DNA from: Paractinoplanes ferrugineus
GTDB lineage: Bacteria > Actinomycetota > Actinomycetes > Mycobacteriales > Micromonosporaceae
Direction: 5' to 3'
Assembly (NCBI RefSeq): GCF_016862195.1
Contig: NZ_BOMM01000063.1
Span: forward strand, 1 to 64,000
DNA: 64,000 nucleotides
Below, in pieces: positions 35,047 to 42,298 of the stretch. The position numbers and the translations under genes are program-made. Position 1 is the first letter of the stretch. Every line of letters starts with the position of its first letter. The notes beneath the pieces were generated by a model. The model was not told the DNA's origin, searched no databases, and saw nothing but the letters and a program-made list of their open reading frames with translations.

Positions 35047-35084
35047 TTGCTACCGATCGAACACGTGTTCTAATATGCTCTGCG
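35047..35084 (+). promoter_or_regulatory. LexA-repressed promoter of dinB, probably giving a leaderless mRNA
   Basis: TTGCTA at 35047-35052 and TAATAT at 35071-35076 form a -35/-10 pair with an 18-bp spacer. An SOS box TCGAAC-ACGT-GTTCTA at 35057-35072 fills the spacer and touches the -10; it differs at one base from the mycobacterial-type TCGAAC-N4-GTTCGA. The expected transcription start falls at 35083-35084, exactly at the GTG that gives the normal DinB N-terminus. Confidence 0.82.
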
Positions 35085-36259
35085 TGGCGATCCTGCACGC
35101 GGATCTTGACGCGTTCTACGCGTCGGTCGAACAGCGCGACGACCCGGCGCTGCGCGGGCGCCCCGTGCTCGTCGGCATGGGCGTGGTCCTGGCCGCCAGC
35201 TACGAGGCCAAGGCGTGCGGCGTCCGCACCCCGATGGGGCTCGGCCAGGCCCGCGCGCTCTGCCCCCGTGCCGTCGTGGTGCCGCCCCGCATGGCCGCCT
35301 ACTCGACCGCCAGCAAAGCCGTGTTCGAGATCTTCCGCGACACCACCCCGCTCGTCGAAGGACTCTCCATCGACGAGGCCTTCCTCGACGTCACCGGCCT
35401 CCGCAAGATCCGGGGCTCGCCGCGGGACATCGCCGCCCGGCTCCGCGCCGACGTGCGCGACAGGGTCGGCCTGCCGATCACGGTCGGCATCGCCGGCACC
35501 AAGTTCCTCGCCAAGGTCGCCAGCGGGGTCGGCAAGCCGGACGGTCTGCTCGAAGTGCTCCCCGGCACCGAACTCGACTTCCTGCACCCGTTGCCGGTCG
35601 AGCGCCTCTGGGGCGTCGGCCCGGTCACCTCGGCCAAACTGCGCGAACACCGCATCAACACGGTCGGCGACGTGGCCCGCGTCGGCGAGGCGGCCCTGGC
35701 CACCATGCTCGGCCCGCACGGCGGCCGCCACCTGCACGCGCTCTCCCAGAACCGTGACCCGCGACGTGTCCGGGTCGGGCACCGCCGCGGCTCCATCGGT
35801 TCGCAGTGCGCCCTGGGCCGCCGCCCCCGCCCCTTCACCGAGATCGACGCCACCCTGGCCGCCCTCGTCGACCGGGTGACCCGCCGCATGCGCGCCGCCA
35901 ACCGACCCGGCCGCACCGTCACCTTGCGCCTGCGCTTCGACGACTTCAGCCGGGCCACCCGCTCCCGCAGCCTGCTCAAGGCCACCATGCAGACCCGGAC
36001 CGTGCTCGACACCGCCCGCGCCCTGCTCACCGAGGCCCGCCCGCTTATCGAGACCCGCGGCCTGACCCTGGTCGGCCTGGCCATGAGCAACCTCGACGCC
36101 GACGGCACCAGTCAGCCGTCGCTGTTCGACGACGTGTCGGACGACCGCCTCGACGTCGCCATGGACGCGGTCCGCGACCGGTTCGGCTCGACCGCACTGA
36201 CCCGGGCCGCCACGCTGGGCCGTTACCTCAACCCGTCGGTGCCGCTCCTCCCCGACTAG
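35084..36259 (+). CDS. dinB: DNA polymerase IV (Y-family, DinB)
   Basis: 391-residue translesion polymerase. Catalytic acidic residues lie in HADLDAFYASVEQ (Asp9 region) and in LSIDEAFLDV near residue 100; the GIAGTKFLAKVASGVGKPDG fingers/thumb motif and the helix-hairpin segment LWGVGPVTSAKLREHRI follow. The little-finger domain runs to about 350. No C-terminal beta-clamp peptide is obvious beyond QPSLFDD, which resembles the QxxLF clamp motif. GTG 35084 is chosen because the promoter places the 5' end there; an in-frame ATG at 35075 lies upstream of the likely transcript start. SOS-induced. Confidence 0.93.
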   Translation: MAILHADLDAFYASVEQRDDPALRGRPVLVGMGVVLAASYEAKACGVRTPMGLGQARALCPRAVVVPPRMAAYSTASKAVFEIFRDTTPLVEGLSIDEAFLDVTGLRKIRGSPRDIAARLRADVRDRVGLPITVGIAGTKFLAKVASGVGKPDGLLEVLPGTELDFLHPLPVERLWGVGPVTSAKLREHRINTVGDVARVGEAALATMLGPHGGRHLHALSQNRDPRRVRVGHRRGSIGSQCALGRRPRPFTEIDATLAALVDRVTRRMRAANRPGRTVTLRLRFDDFSRATRSRSLLKATMQTRTVLDTARALLTEARPLIETRGLTLVGLAMSNLDADGTSQPSLFDDVSDDRLDVAMDAVRDRFGSTALTRAATLGRYLNPSVPLLPD

Positions 36260-36291
36260 CCGCCACCGCTCCGCGCGCTCCGCTTGCCGGG

Positions 36292-36861
36292 TCAGCGCGG
36301 TGGTCGGAGGCCGTCCATCAGCAGGTTCAGCAGGCGGGCGGCGCCGGCTTCGCGGGTCGGCCGGGGTGCCACGGTGAAGATGCCGACCAGGGCGGCGGCG
36401 ACGTCTTCGGCGGTCACGTCGGGGCGCAGGTCACCCGCGCCGCCGCCGGCGTCGAGGATCGTGGTGATGGCGGTCAGCAGTTCGGTCCGGGTCTGCGCGT
36501 GGGCGATCTCGCCTGCCTGGACCATCGACAGCAGGGTGTCGAGCATGCCGTTCTTGGTGGCGATCCAGTCCCCGAAAAGGTCCATCCAGCGTCGCATCGC
36601 GGCGGCCGGGGGGAGTTCGGCGAGCAGGTCACGGGCGCCTGCCGTGAGCCTTACGACCTGGTCGCGATAGACCGCGTCGACCAGGGATTCGCGGGTCGGG
36701 AAGTGCCGGTAGAGGGTGGCGATGCCGACACCGGCCTCGCGGGCGATCGCGCGCATCGACGGCTCGGTGTCGGCGGCCATGAACACGCGGGTGGCCACGG
36801 CGAGCAGCTGGTCGCGGTTGCGGGTCGCGTCGGCCCTCGGCGTACGGGTCTCCGGCTCCAT
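36292..36861 (-). CDS. TetR-family transcriptional regulator
   Basis: 189 residues from ATG 36861. N-terminal helix-turn-helix: RDQLLAVATRVFMAADTEPSMRAIAREAGVGIATLYRHFPTRESLVDAVY pattern over residues 16-66 (recognition helix VGIATLYRHF). The C-terminal all-helical ligand domain is typical of TetR proteins that sense small lipophilic compounds. Divergent from a quinone oxidoreductase gene, with two matching operator copies between them, one directly abutting its own start codon: a repressor of both genes. Confidence 0.9.
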   Translation of the reverse strand: MEPETRTPRADATRNRDQLLAVATRVFMAADTEPSMRAIAREAGVGIATLYRHFPTRESLVDAVYRDQVVRLTAGARDLLAELPPAAAMRRWMDLFGDWIATKNGMLDTLLSMVQAGEIAHAQTRTELLTAITTILDAGGGAGDLRPDVTAEDVAAALVGIFTVAPRPTREAGAARLLNLLMDGLRPPR

Positions 36862-36863
36862 CA

Positions 36864-36883
36864 AAACGGATCACGCTCCGGTT
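36864..36883. promoter_or_regulatory. TetR operator copy 1
   Basis: AAACGGA (36864-36870), six bases, TCCGGTT (36877-36883). Same architecture as copy 2, starting 3 bases from the tetR start codon, where bound repressor would block tetR transcription. Confidence 0.7.
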
Positions 36884-36902
36884 GTGCTAGCTTCGGTCGA
36901 GC

Positions 36903-36922
36903 AAACGGAGCATAGTCCGTTT
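36903..36922. promoter_or_regulatory. TetR operator copy 2
   Basis: AAACGGA (36903-36909), GCATAG, TCCGTTT (36916-36922): perfect 7-bp inverted arms separated by six bases. It lies 27 bp before the oxidoreductase ATG and 39 bp from copy 1 start to start, so on nearly the same helix face. Confidence 0.75.
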
Positions 36923-36949
36923 CGGCTTGCCGGAGTGAGGTGCGGCGGA

Positions 36950-37927
36950 ATGGAGCGGGAGATGTCCGAGACGAGCAGGGTGGTCAGGCTGGAGTCCTTC
37001 GGCGGCCCCGAGGTGCTGCGCCTTCGAGAGGTGGCCGCGTCGCAGGCCGGACCGGGGGAACTCCGGGTGCGGGTCAGCGCGGCCGGGCTCAACCCGATGG
37101 ACTGGATCATGGTCGCCGACGCGGCCACCGCGACCCGGTTCGGGCTGAACCTGCCGGCCGGGTTCGGGACCGACTACGCGGGAATGGTGGACCAGGTCGG
37201 TGCCGGGGTGACCGGGTTCGCCCCGGGAGACCGGGTGTTCGGCGGCGCCCTGTCCCGCGCGGTCGCCGACTTCGTGGTGGTGAAGGCGGCCGGGGACACG
37301 GCGGCGAACGAGGCCCATCACACCCCGGACGAGGTCGACGACCGCACCGCCGCCACCCTTGCGATAGCGGGTCGCACCGCGGCCGCCGCCCTCGCCGTGG
37401 TCGACCCCGGCCCGGGTGACACCGTGCTCATCGGCGGGGCCGGGGGCGGGGTCGGCGTGTTCACGGTGCAGTTGGCCCGGCTCGCCGGGGCGCGGGTGAT
37501 CGGCACCGGATCGGCGACGTCGGCCGATTTCCTGCGCGGTCTCGGGGCCGAGCCGGTCACCTACGGCACCGGCCTGGCGGACCGGGTGCGGGCCGTCGCG
37601 GCCGGCCGGGTCGATGCCGCGATCGACCTGCATGGGACGGAGACCGCATCCGCGGCCCGCGAACTCGGCGTCCCGGCTGAGCGGATCTGCACCATCGCCG
37701 CTCAACTCGACGGAGTGCCGGCGGCCAACGGTGCCAACGCCCCCGCCGGTGCCCTGGCGGAGATCGCCGGCCTGATCGCCGCGGGCCGGCTCCGGGTGCC
37801 GATCGCGGCGGGCTTTCCGGTCGAGCAGATCCGCACCGCGGTCGAGCTGCAGGCCGGCCGGCACGTGCCGGGCAAGATCGTGATCGATCTCGGCCGTCGC
37901 CAGGGGCGGCTCAGGCGGACTCCCTGA
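36950..37927 (+). CDS. Zinc-independent quinone oxidoreductase-like MDR protein
   Basis: 325 residues of the medium-chain dehydrogenase superfamily. N-terminal GroES-like fold (LESFGGPEVLRLREVA, VRVSAAGLNPMDW, GTDYAGMVDQVGAGVTGFAPGDRVFG). The Rossmann domain has the NADPH loop GGAGGGVGVFTVQLARLAGARVIGT near residue 165. Zinc ligands are absent, as in quinone reductases, and the C-terminus VEQIRTAVELQAGRHVPGKIVIDL is typical. ATG 36950 has GAGGTG 7 bases upstream; ATG 36962 is possible. Under TetR control; the pair probably answers to quinone or electrophile stress. The last 17 bases overlap the LacI gene tail to tail. Confidence 0.9.
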   Translation: MEREMSETSRVVRLESFGGPEVLRLREVAASQAGPGELRVRVSAAGLNPMDWIMVADAATATRFGLNLPAGFGTDYAGMVDQVGAGVTGFAPGDRVFGGALSRAVADFVVVKAAGDTAANEAHHTPDEVDDRTAATLAIAGRTAAAALAVVDPGPGDTVLIGGAGGGVGVFTVQLARLAGARVIGTGSATSADFLRGLGAEPVTYGTGLADRVRAVAAGRVDAAIDLHGTETASAARELGVPAERICTIAAQLDGVPAANGANAPAGALAEIAGLIAAGRLRVPIAAGFPVEQIRTAVELQAGRHVPGKIVIDLGRRQGRLRRTP

Positions 37928-38957
37928 TCACCAGGGAGGGCTGGAAGGTCACCGAGCGGGGCAGGCGGCCGGGGCTGGCGATATGGGCCATCAGGACCTC
38001 GGCCATCTCGGCGGCCATCTCCTCGACCGGCTGGCGGACGGTGGTCAGCAGAGGCCGGCAGTCGAGGGCGGCGCTGCTGTCGTCGAAGCCGACCACCGCG
38101 ATGTCGTCGGGGACGCGGCGGCCCAGGTCCTGCAGGGTGCGCAGGGCGCCCTCGGCCATCAGGTCGTTGGCCACGAAAAGTCCGTCGATGGCCGGGTGGG
38201 CGGCCAGCAGTTCGCGGGCGGCCGACTCGCCGCCGGCCCGGGTGAAGTCGCCCTCGATCGACGGAACCGAGGAGAAGCCGCGGCGGGTGAGATAGTCGCG
38301 GTAACCGTTCAGGCGGTCCAGGCCGGACGGGATGTCGAGCGGGCCGCTGATCGTGGCGAGGGTCCGACAGCCCCGGTCGAGCAGGTGTTCGGCGGCCAAC
38401 TGGGCGCCGAGGCGCTGGTCGACGTCGACATAGCTGACCGCGATCGGTGCCGTCGGCCGGGCCGCGACCACCGCCGGGATGCCGAGGTCGTGCACCTGGC
38501 GGGGGAGCGTGTCCTGCTCGTGGCTGCTGATCAGCAGGACGCCGTCGACGTGGCCCTGGCGCAGGTAGCGGACCACCTGGTGATGGTCGGTGGAGTCGGT
38601 CGGGATCACCACGAGGTGGATGTCGTGCGGGCGCAGGGCGCTGGTCGCGCCGGCGGTGATCCGGCCGAAGTACGGATCGGTGAAGATCCGGTTGAGGAAG
38701 CTGTTGTTGTCCGGGCGGTCGGGCTCGCTGATCACCAGGGCCACCGAGTTGGAGCGGCGGGTGACCAGGCTGCGCGCGGCGACGTTGGGGACGTAGCCGG
38801 TGTCGGCGATCGCGCGCTGGACCATCTCGCGGATCTTGGCGTCCACGCTCGGGGCGCCGTTGATCACTCGGGAGACCGTGGCCCGGGAGACGCCGGCGGC
38901 CTCGGCCACCTGGTCCATCGTCGGGTGCTGGCCACCGCGAGCCGGCCGGGAATTCAT
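37911..38957 (-). CDS. LacI-family transcriptional regulator (next to GH16)
   Basis: 348 residues from ATG 38957. Helix-turn-helix MDQVAEAAGVSRATVSRVING (about 14-34) with the hinge-helix region NVAARSLVTRRSNSVALV. The periplasmic-binding-like sensor domain follows, with SYVDVDQRLGAQLAAEHLLDRG, DGLFVANDLMAEGAL and VVGFDDS, all normal for sugar-responsive repressors. It is 95 bases downstream of the secreted GH16 gene on the same strand, behind a hairpin. Its likely targets are the GCGC-centred palindromes upstream of that gene. Confidence 0.92.
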   Translation of the reverse strand: MNSRPARGGQHPTMDQVAEAAGVSRATVSRVINGAPSVDAKIREMVQRAIADTGYVPNVAARSLVTRRSNSVALVISEPDRPDNNSFLNRIFTDPYFGRITAGATSALRPHDIHLVVIPTDSTDHHQVVRYLRQGHVDGVLLISSHEQDTLPRQVHDLGIPAVVAARPTAPIAVSYVDVDQRLGAQLAAEHLLDRGCRTLATISGPLDIPSGLDRLNGYRDYLTRRGFSSVPSIEGDFTRAGGESAARELLAAHPAIDGLFVANDLMAEGALRTLQDLGRRVPDDIAVVGFDDSSAALDCRPLLTTVRQPVEEMAAEMAEVLMAHIASPGRLPRSVTFQPSLVIRESA

Positions 38958-39014
38958 GCGGTCTGTTATAGCAGGCACGCTGAGTGAGGGCCCCCCGCCG
39001 GACGGCCGGGTGGT

Positions 39015-39047
39015 GGCGCCGCCGCCCGGAAAAGCGGCGGCGGCGCC
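39015..39047 (-). terminator. Hairpin between GH16 and the LacI gene
   Basis: GGCGCCGCCGC (39015-39025) is complementary to 39037-39047, with an 11-base loop, 5 bases past the GH16 stop. It could end GH16 transcription or only damp read-through into the regulator. Confidence 0.6.
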
Positions 39048-39052
39048 GGTGC

Positions 39053-40792
39053 TCACTGGTAGACCCGTACGTAATCGACGAGCATCTGGGACGGGAACGG
39101 CGTGGTCGCGTCGACGTTGCCGGGCCAGTCACCGCCGACCGCCAGGTTCAGGATGAGGTAGAACGGGTGGTCGAAGACCCATGCCCCCCGGGTGTTCTCC
39201 ACCGTCTCCTTGCTGGCGTAGAAGACCTGGTTGTTGTCGAGGAAGAACTTGATGCCCTTGGAGTCCCACTCGGCGGCCCAGGTGTGGAAGTCGGTGGACA
39301 GGTCGGCCGCCTTGTACGACTGGCCGTAACCGCCGCCGCCGTTGTACATCGGCGCGTGCAGCGTCGAGTACGCCGTGGTGGTGTCCTTGCCGAGGACCTC
39401 CATGATGTCGATCTCGCCGTTGTACGGCCACGGGCGGCCGGTCAGGAAGTCGGCGCCCATCATCCAGAACGCCGGCCAGAAGCCCTGACCCTTGGGCACC
39501 TTGACCCGGGCCTCGACCCGGCCGTACTGGAAGGTGAACTTGCCACCGGTGTTCATCCGGTGCGACGTGTAGTCACGTCCGCCGACGGTCTCCTTGCGGG
39601 CGGTCATCACCAGGTGGCCCTGGCCGTCCATGGCCGCGTTGTCACCGTTGGTGTAGTACTGCTGCTCGCCGTTCTGGCCGGTGCCCGGGTCGAGCGTCCA
39701 CTTCGAGGTGTCGACCCGGCTGCCGGACGCGCCGTTGAACTCGTCGGAGAACACGAGACGGGACGCCGGGAAGGACGGGTCGGCCGGCTTGGCGGGCGGG
39801 TTCTGTGGCGCGCCGCCGGTGCCGTAGACGCTGAACTCCCACAGCGAGTAGCCGTAGGCGCTGCTGCGAGCGGTGCCGTACATCCGGACGTAGCGGCCGG
39901 TGCCGGTGGCGTTGATGACGTCCTTGAGCCCGTCACCGGTGGTGGTGCTGTAGATCGTGGTCCAGTTCGCGTTGTCGCCGGAAACCTGGATCTGGTACGC
40001 CTTCGCGTACGCCGGGTCCCATTGCAGGATCACCTGGCTGATCTGGGCGGTGGTCCCGAGGTCGACCGAGATCCAGCCGGGGTCGACCCAGCCGTTCGTC
40101 GAGCTGGTGGCCCAGCGGCTGGCCGGGTCGTTGTCGAACGCCTTGTCCGGGCTGCACGGGTTGCAGTTGACGTCGTTCTGCCAGGTGGAGGCGGCCGCCG
40201 GCTTGTTGTAGGAGAGCAGCCGGGCGGTGCCGGAGGCCGGCGGGGTGGTGGTCGGCGCGGTGGTCGGCGGCGGCGTGGTCGGCGTGGTCGTCCCGCCGGC
40301 GTAGACCTGGAACTCCCAGAACGAGTAGCCGTAGGTGTCCAGGGCGCGAGCGGTCAGGTTGATCCGCACAAAGCGCGCGGTGCCGCTCACCGGGATGCTC
40401 TGCTGCCCGCCCGTACCGGTGGTGGTGGCGTAGGCCTGGGTGAACGTGGAGCCGTCCGAGGAGAACTGGATCGAGAAGGCTTTCGCGTACGCCGATTCCC
40501 AGTTGACGGCGATCCGGGAGACCGCCGTGGCCGTGCCGAGGTCCACCTGCCACCACTGCGCGGCGGACCAGGCACTGGCCCAGCGGGTGCCGTTGTTGCC
40601 GTCGTTGGCCTCCGCCGCCAGGTAGGCGCCGGCCACCTCGGACGATGACGCGGTGGCCGGCTTGCCCTGCGACACGACCACCTCGGCGGCGTCGGCCCGG
40701 GTCATGGTGACCACGAAATAGGTGGCGAGCAGCCCGAGAAGGGCCAGCGCCAGGGCGAGAGGTCGGTTGCGGGCCAGGATCGGGGATGTCAT
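39053..40792 (-). CDS. Secreted GH16 beta-glucanase with two F5/8-type C (CBM32-like) modules
   Basis: 579 residues. The N-terminal hydrophobic segment (PLALALALLGLLATYFVVTM) acts as signal peptide, with likely cleavage after ADA. Two discoidin-type modules (about 37-165 and 190-330; each has the W(A/V)xxWW/DPGWISVDLG core and a YGYSxWEFxVY end) are joined by Thr/Pro-rich linkers. The GH16 domain (about 345-579) has the catalytic GEIDIMEVLG (nucleophile and acid/base Glu), WPAFWMMG and FYLILNLAVGGDWPG. The pattern fits laminarinase-type endo-beta-1,3(1,4)-glucanase, acting on fungal, algal or plant glucan. Catalytic residues are intact. Confidence 0.92.
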   Translation of the reverse strand: MTSPILARNRPLALALALLGLLATYFVVTMTRADAAEVVVSQGKPATASSSEVAGAYLAAEANDGNNGTRWASAWSAAQWWQVDLGTATAVSRIAVNWESAYAKAFSIQFSSDGSTFTQAYATTTGTGGQQSIPVSGTARFVRINLTARALDTYGYSFWEFQVYAGGTTTPTTPPPTTAPTTTPPASGTARLLSYNKPAAASTWQNDVNCNPCSPDKAFDNDPASRWATSSTNGWVDPGWISVDLGTTAQISQVILQWDPAYAKAYQIQVSGDNANWTTIYSTTTGDGLKDVINATGTGRYVRMYGTARSSAYGYSLWEFSVYGTGGAPQNPPAKPADPSFPASRLVFSDEFNGASGSRVDTSKWTLDPGTGQNGEQQYYTNGDNAAMDGQGHLVMTARKETVGGRDYTSHRMNTGGKFTFQYGRVEARVKVPKGQGFWPAFWMMGADFLTGRPWPYNGEIDIMEVLGKDTTTAYSTLHAPMYNGGGGYGQSYKAADLSTDFHTWAAEWDSKGIKFFLDNNQVFYASKETVENTRGAWVFDHPFYLILNLAVGGDWPGNVDATTPFPSQMLVDYVRVYQ

Positions 40793-40843
40793 GGGGTTGA
40801 CTCCTGGGTCGGGGATTACGGATTCACGTCGGGGATGTCACGT

Positions 40844-40855
40844 GAAAGCGCTCTT
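40844..40855. promoter_or_regulatory. LacI-type half-conserved operator near the GH16 promoter
   Basis: GAAAGCGCTCTT, centred on GCGC, 52 bases before the GH16 start codon. It shares its centre with the perfect palindrome at 40912. Confidence 0.45.
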
Positions 40856-40911
40856 TTGAAACACACTGTGAACCGCCCCCCGAACCCCTGTCAATGCCTG
40901 GTAGGGGGCTC

Positions 40912-40925
40912 GGGAAGCGCTTCCC
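40912..40925. promoter_or_regulatory. Perfect LacI-type operator palindrome upstream of GH16
   Basis: GGGAAGCGCTTCCC, a perfect 14-bp palindrome with central CG as in LacI/CcpA-family sites, about 120 bases before the GH16 start. The co-directional LacI gene just downstream of GH16 is the obvious candidate binder. Confidence 0.65.
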
Positions 40926-40935
40926 AGGTCGCTCC

Positions 40936-40949
40936 CGGTTCCGGAACCG
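40936..40949. repeat. Perfect 14-bp palindrome at the end of the MFS gene
   Basis: CGGTTCCGGAACCG lies 2 bases past the MFS stop codon and 10 bases from the LacI-type palindrome. With no loop it is a poor hairpin terminator; an operator or a short cruciform-like terminator are both possible. Confidence 0.4.
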
Positions 40950-40951
40950 TT

Positions 40952-42160
40952 CTAACGGGAGACGGAGGAACGCTCGGCCGATAACGGAGAACGGCGAGCG
41001 GCCAGCGAGAACAGGACGGCGGCCGGCAGCAGGAAGATTCCGGCCACGGAGATCCCGGCTCCGATCGACACGCGTGAACCGACCACGCCGGCCGGCGGCC
41101 CGCCCACGACCTGCCCGAGCGCGTCGGCCTGCGCCTGGATCGAGAAGACGGTGGCCCGTGACTCGGCCGAGGTGGCGGACACCATCCAGATCGTCATGAT
41201 CGGGGCGGCGGTGTCGCGCAGCAGCCGCACCACCAGGTAGAGACCGAACGCCGCCCACCACTGCCCGACCAGCCCGAAGGTGATCATGCCGGCCGCGGTG
41301 ACGACCTGCAGGACGGTCATGAGCTCACCGACCCGGCGCGGGTGCGTGGTGTCCACGTACCGTCCGATCAGGCCGGTCAGCGCGATCGAGCCGAGCGCCG
41401 CCGCCATCGCCAGCCCGCCGAAGACGAGCGTCTCGTCGAAGGAGGTGAACGGCAGCAGCAGCGGCTGGCTCAACCGGTCGAAGCCCTCGCTGCTCATGCC
41501 CGCGAACAGGGTGCCGGCGACGATCCCGGCGAGCAGCGTGCTGCGCCGGACGGCGCCGACGCCGTCGGCGATCTGCCGGCCCATCGACCGCCACGAGCCG
41601 CGGGTCTCGGCCGGCGACCAGCGTTGCTCTTTCATGAAGACCACGAGGAGTACGCCGAGAGCAAGCGTGAGCACCCCACCCGCGACGATCGGCACCGCCA
41701 GGCCGAACAGGGCCAGTCCGGTGGCCGCGGCGATGCCGAGCAGCGAACCGGCCTGCCCGAGTTGGCCGCCGCGCAGGAACGCCTTGGTGACCAGCGCGGG
41801 CTCGATCTCGTCGGCCGCCCACGCCTCCTCGGCGCCGTCGACGCAGACCGCGCCGATCGACCAGATGACGTTGGCGAGAAGGATCGCGCCGAACGAGGGC
41901 AGCAGACCCCAGACCAGCAGCCCGGCGCCCATCAGGAGGTAGCCGAGGAGCACCGAGAGGCGGCGGCTGCGCAGATCGGCGATGACGCCGGTGGGCACCT
42001 GGGCGATGAAGCAGACGGTCTCCATGAGCGTGCCGACGAGCACGAGTTGGAGCGGCGAGAGCCCGATGCTCGCCTGATAGATGAGGTTGAGCGTGAACGC
42101 GGTGCGGGCGGCGAACGAGCCGAGGCCGCAGATGAGCAGATAAAGACGGTACGCAGACAT
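40952..42160 (-). CDS. MFS transporter, drug/metabolite exporter type
   Basis: 402-residue major facilitator with 12 predicted helices in two halves. The loop between helices 2 and 3 reads GVIADLRSRRLSVLLGY, the MFS signature A region with D-x-R-x-R-R. A long basic central loop (MKEQRWSPAETRGSWRSMGRQ) separates the halves. ATG 42160 has only a weak ribosome binding site, and a 19-codon ORF ends 68 bases upstream. It is co-directional with the decarboxylase and may export an amine or related product. The substrate cannot be predicted from sequence. Confidence 0.87.
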   Translation of the reverse strand: MSAYRLYLLICGLGSFAARTAFTLNLIYQASIGLSPLQLVLVGTLMETVCFIAQVPTGVIADLRSRRLSVLLGYLLMGAGLLVWGLLPSFGAILLANVIWSIGAVCVDGAEEAWAADEIEPALVTKAFLRGGQLGQAGSLLGIAAATGLALFGLAVPIVAGGVLTLALGVLLVVFMKEQRWSPAETRGSWRSMGRQIADGVGAVRRSTLLAGIVAGTLFAGMSSEGFDRLSQPLLLPFTSFDETLVFGGLAMAAALGSIALTGLIGRYVDTTHPRRVGELMTVLQVVTAAGMITFGLVGQWWAAFGLYLVVRLLRDTAAPIMTIWMVSATSAESRATVFSIQAQADALGQVVGGPPAGVVGSRVSIGAGISVAGIFLLPAAVLFSLAARRSPLSAERSSVSR

Positions 42161-42228
42161 GCGGAAGCATCCCGAGGGCCGAGAGGGCGCCCGGTGCCCG
42201 AGGTGCGGCGCTGCTTCCTAGAGGGTGA

Positions 42229-42288
42229 TCAGCCCGGCAGGCGACGCACGACACCGGAGATGGGCACGATGCCGCAAGGGGTTCTCAT
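42229..42288 (-). CDS. Short ORF (19 codons), possible leader peptide of the MFS gene
   Basis: ATG 42288 to TGA 42229 encodes MRTPCGIVPISGVVRRLPG. It starts 10 bases after the decarboxylase stop and ends 68 bases before the MFS start, filling what would otherwise be an operon gap. The MFS gene itself has a poor ribosome binding site, which fits a regulatory leader. No clear attenuator hairpin pair could be drawn, and conservation is not known, so it may also be chance. Confidence 0.35.
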   Translation of the reverse strand: MRTPCGIVPISGVVRRLPG

Positions 42289-42298
42289 GCCGGGCAGA

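Noticed and set aside
42161..42228. A metabolite riboswitch before the MFS gene
   Set aside because: No conserved riboswitch core could be recognised, and no stable alternative hairpin pair was found by eye.
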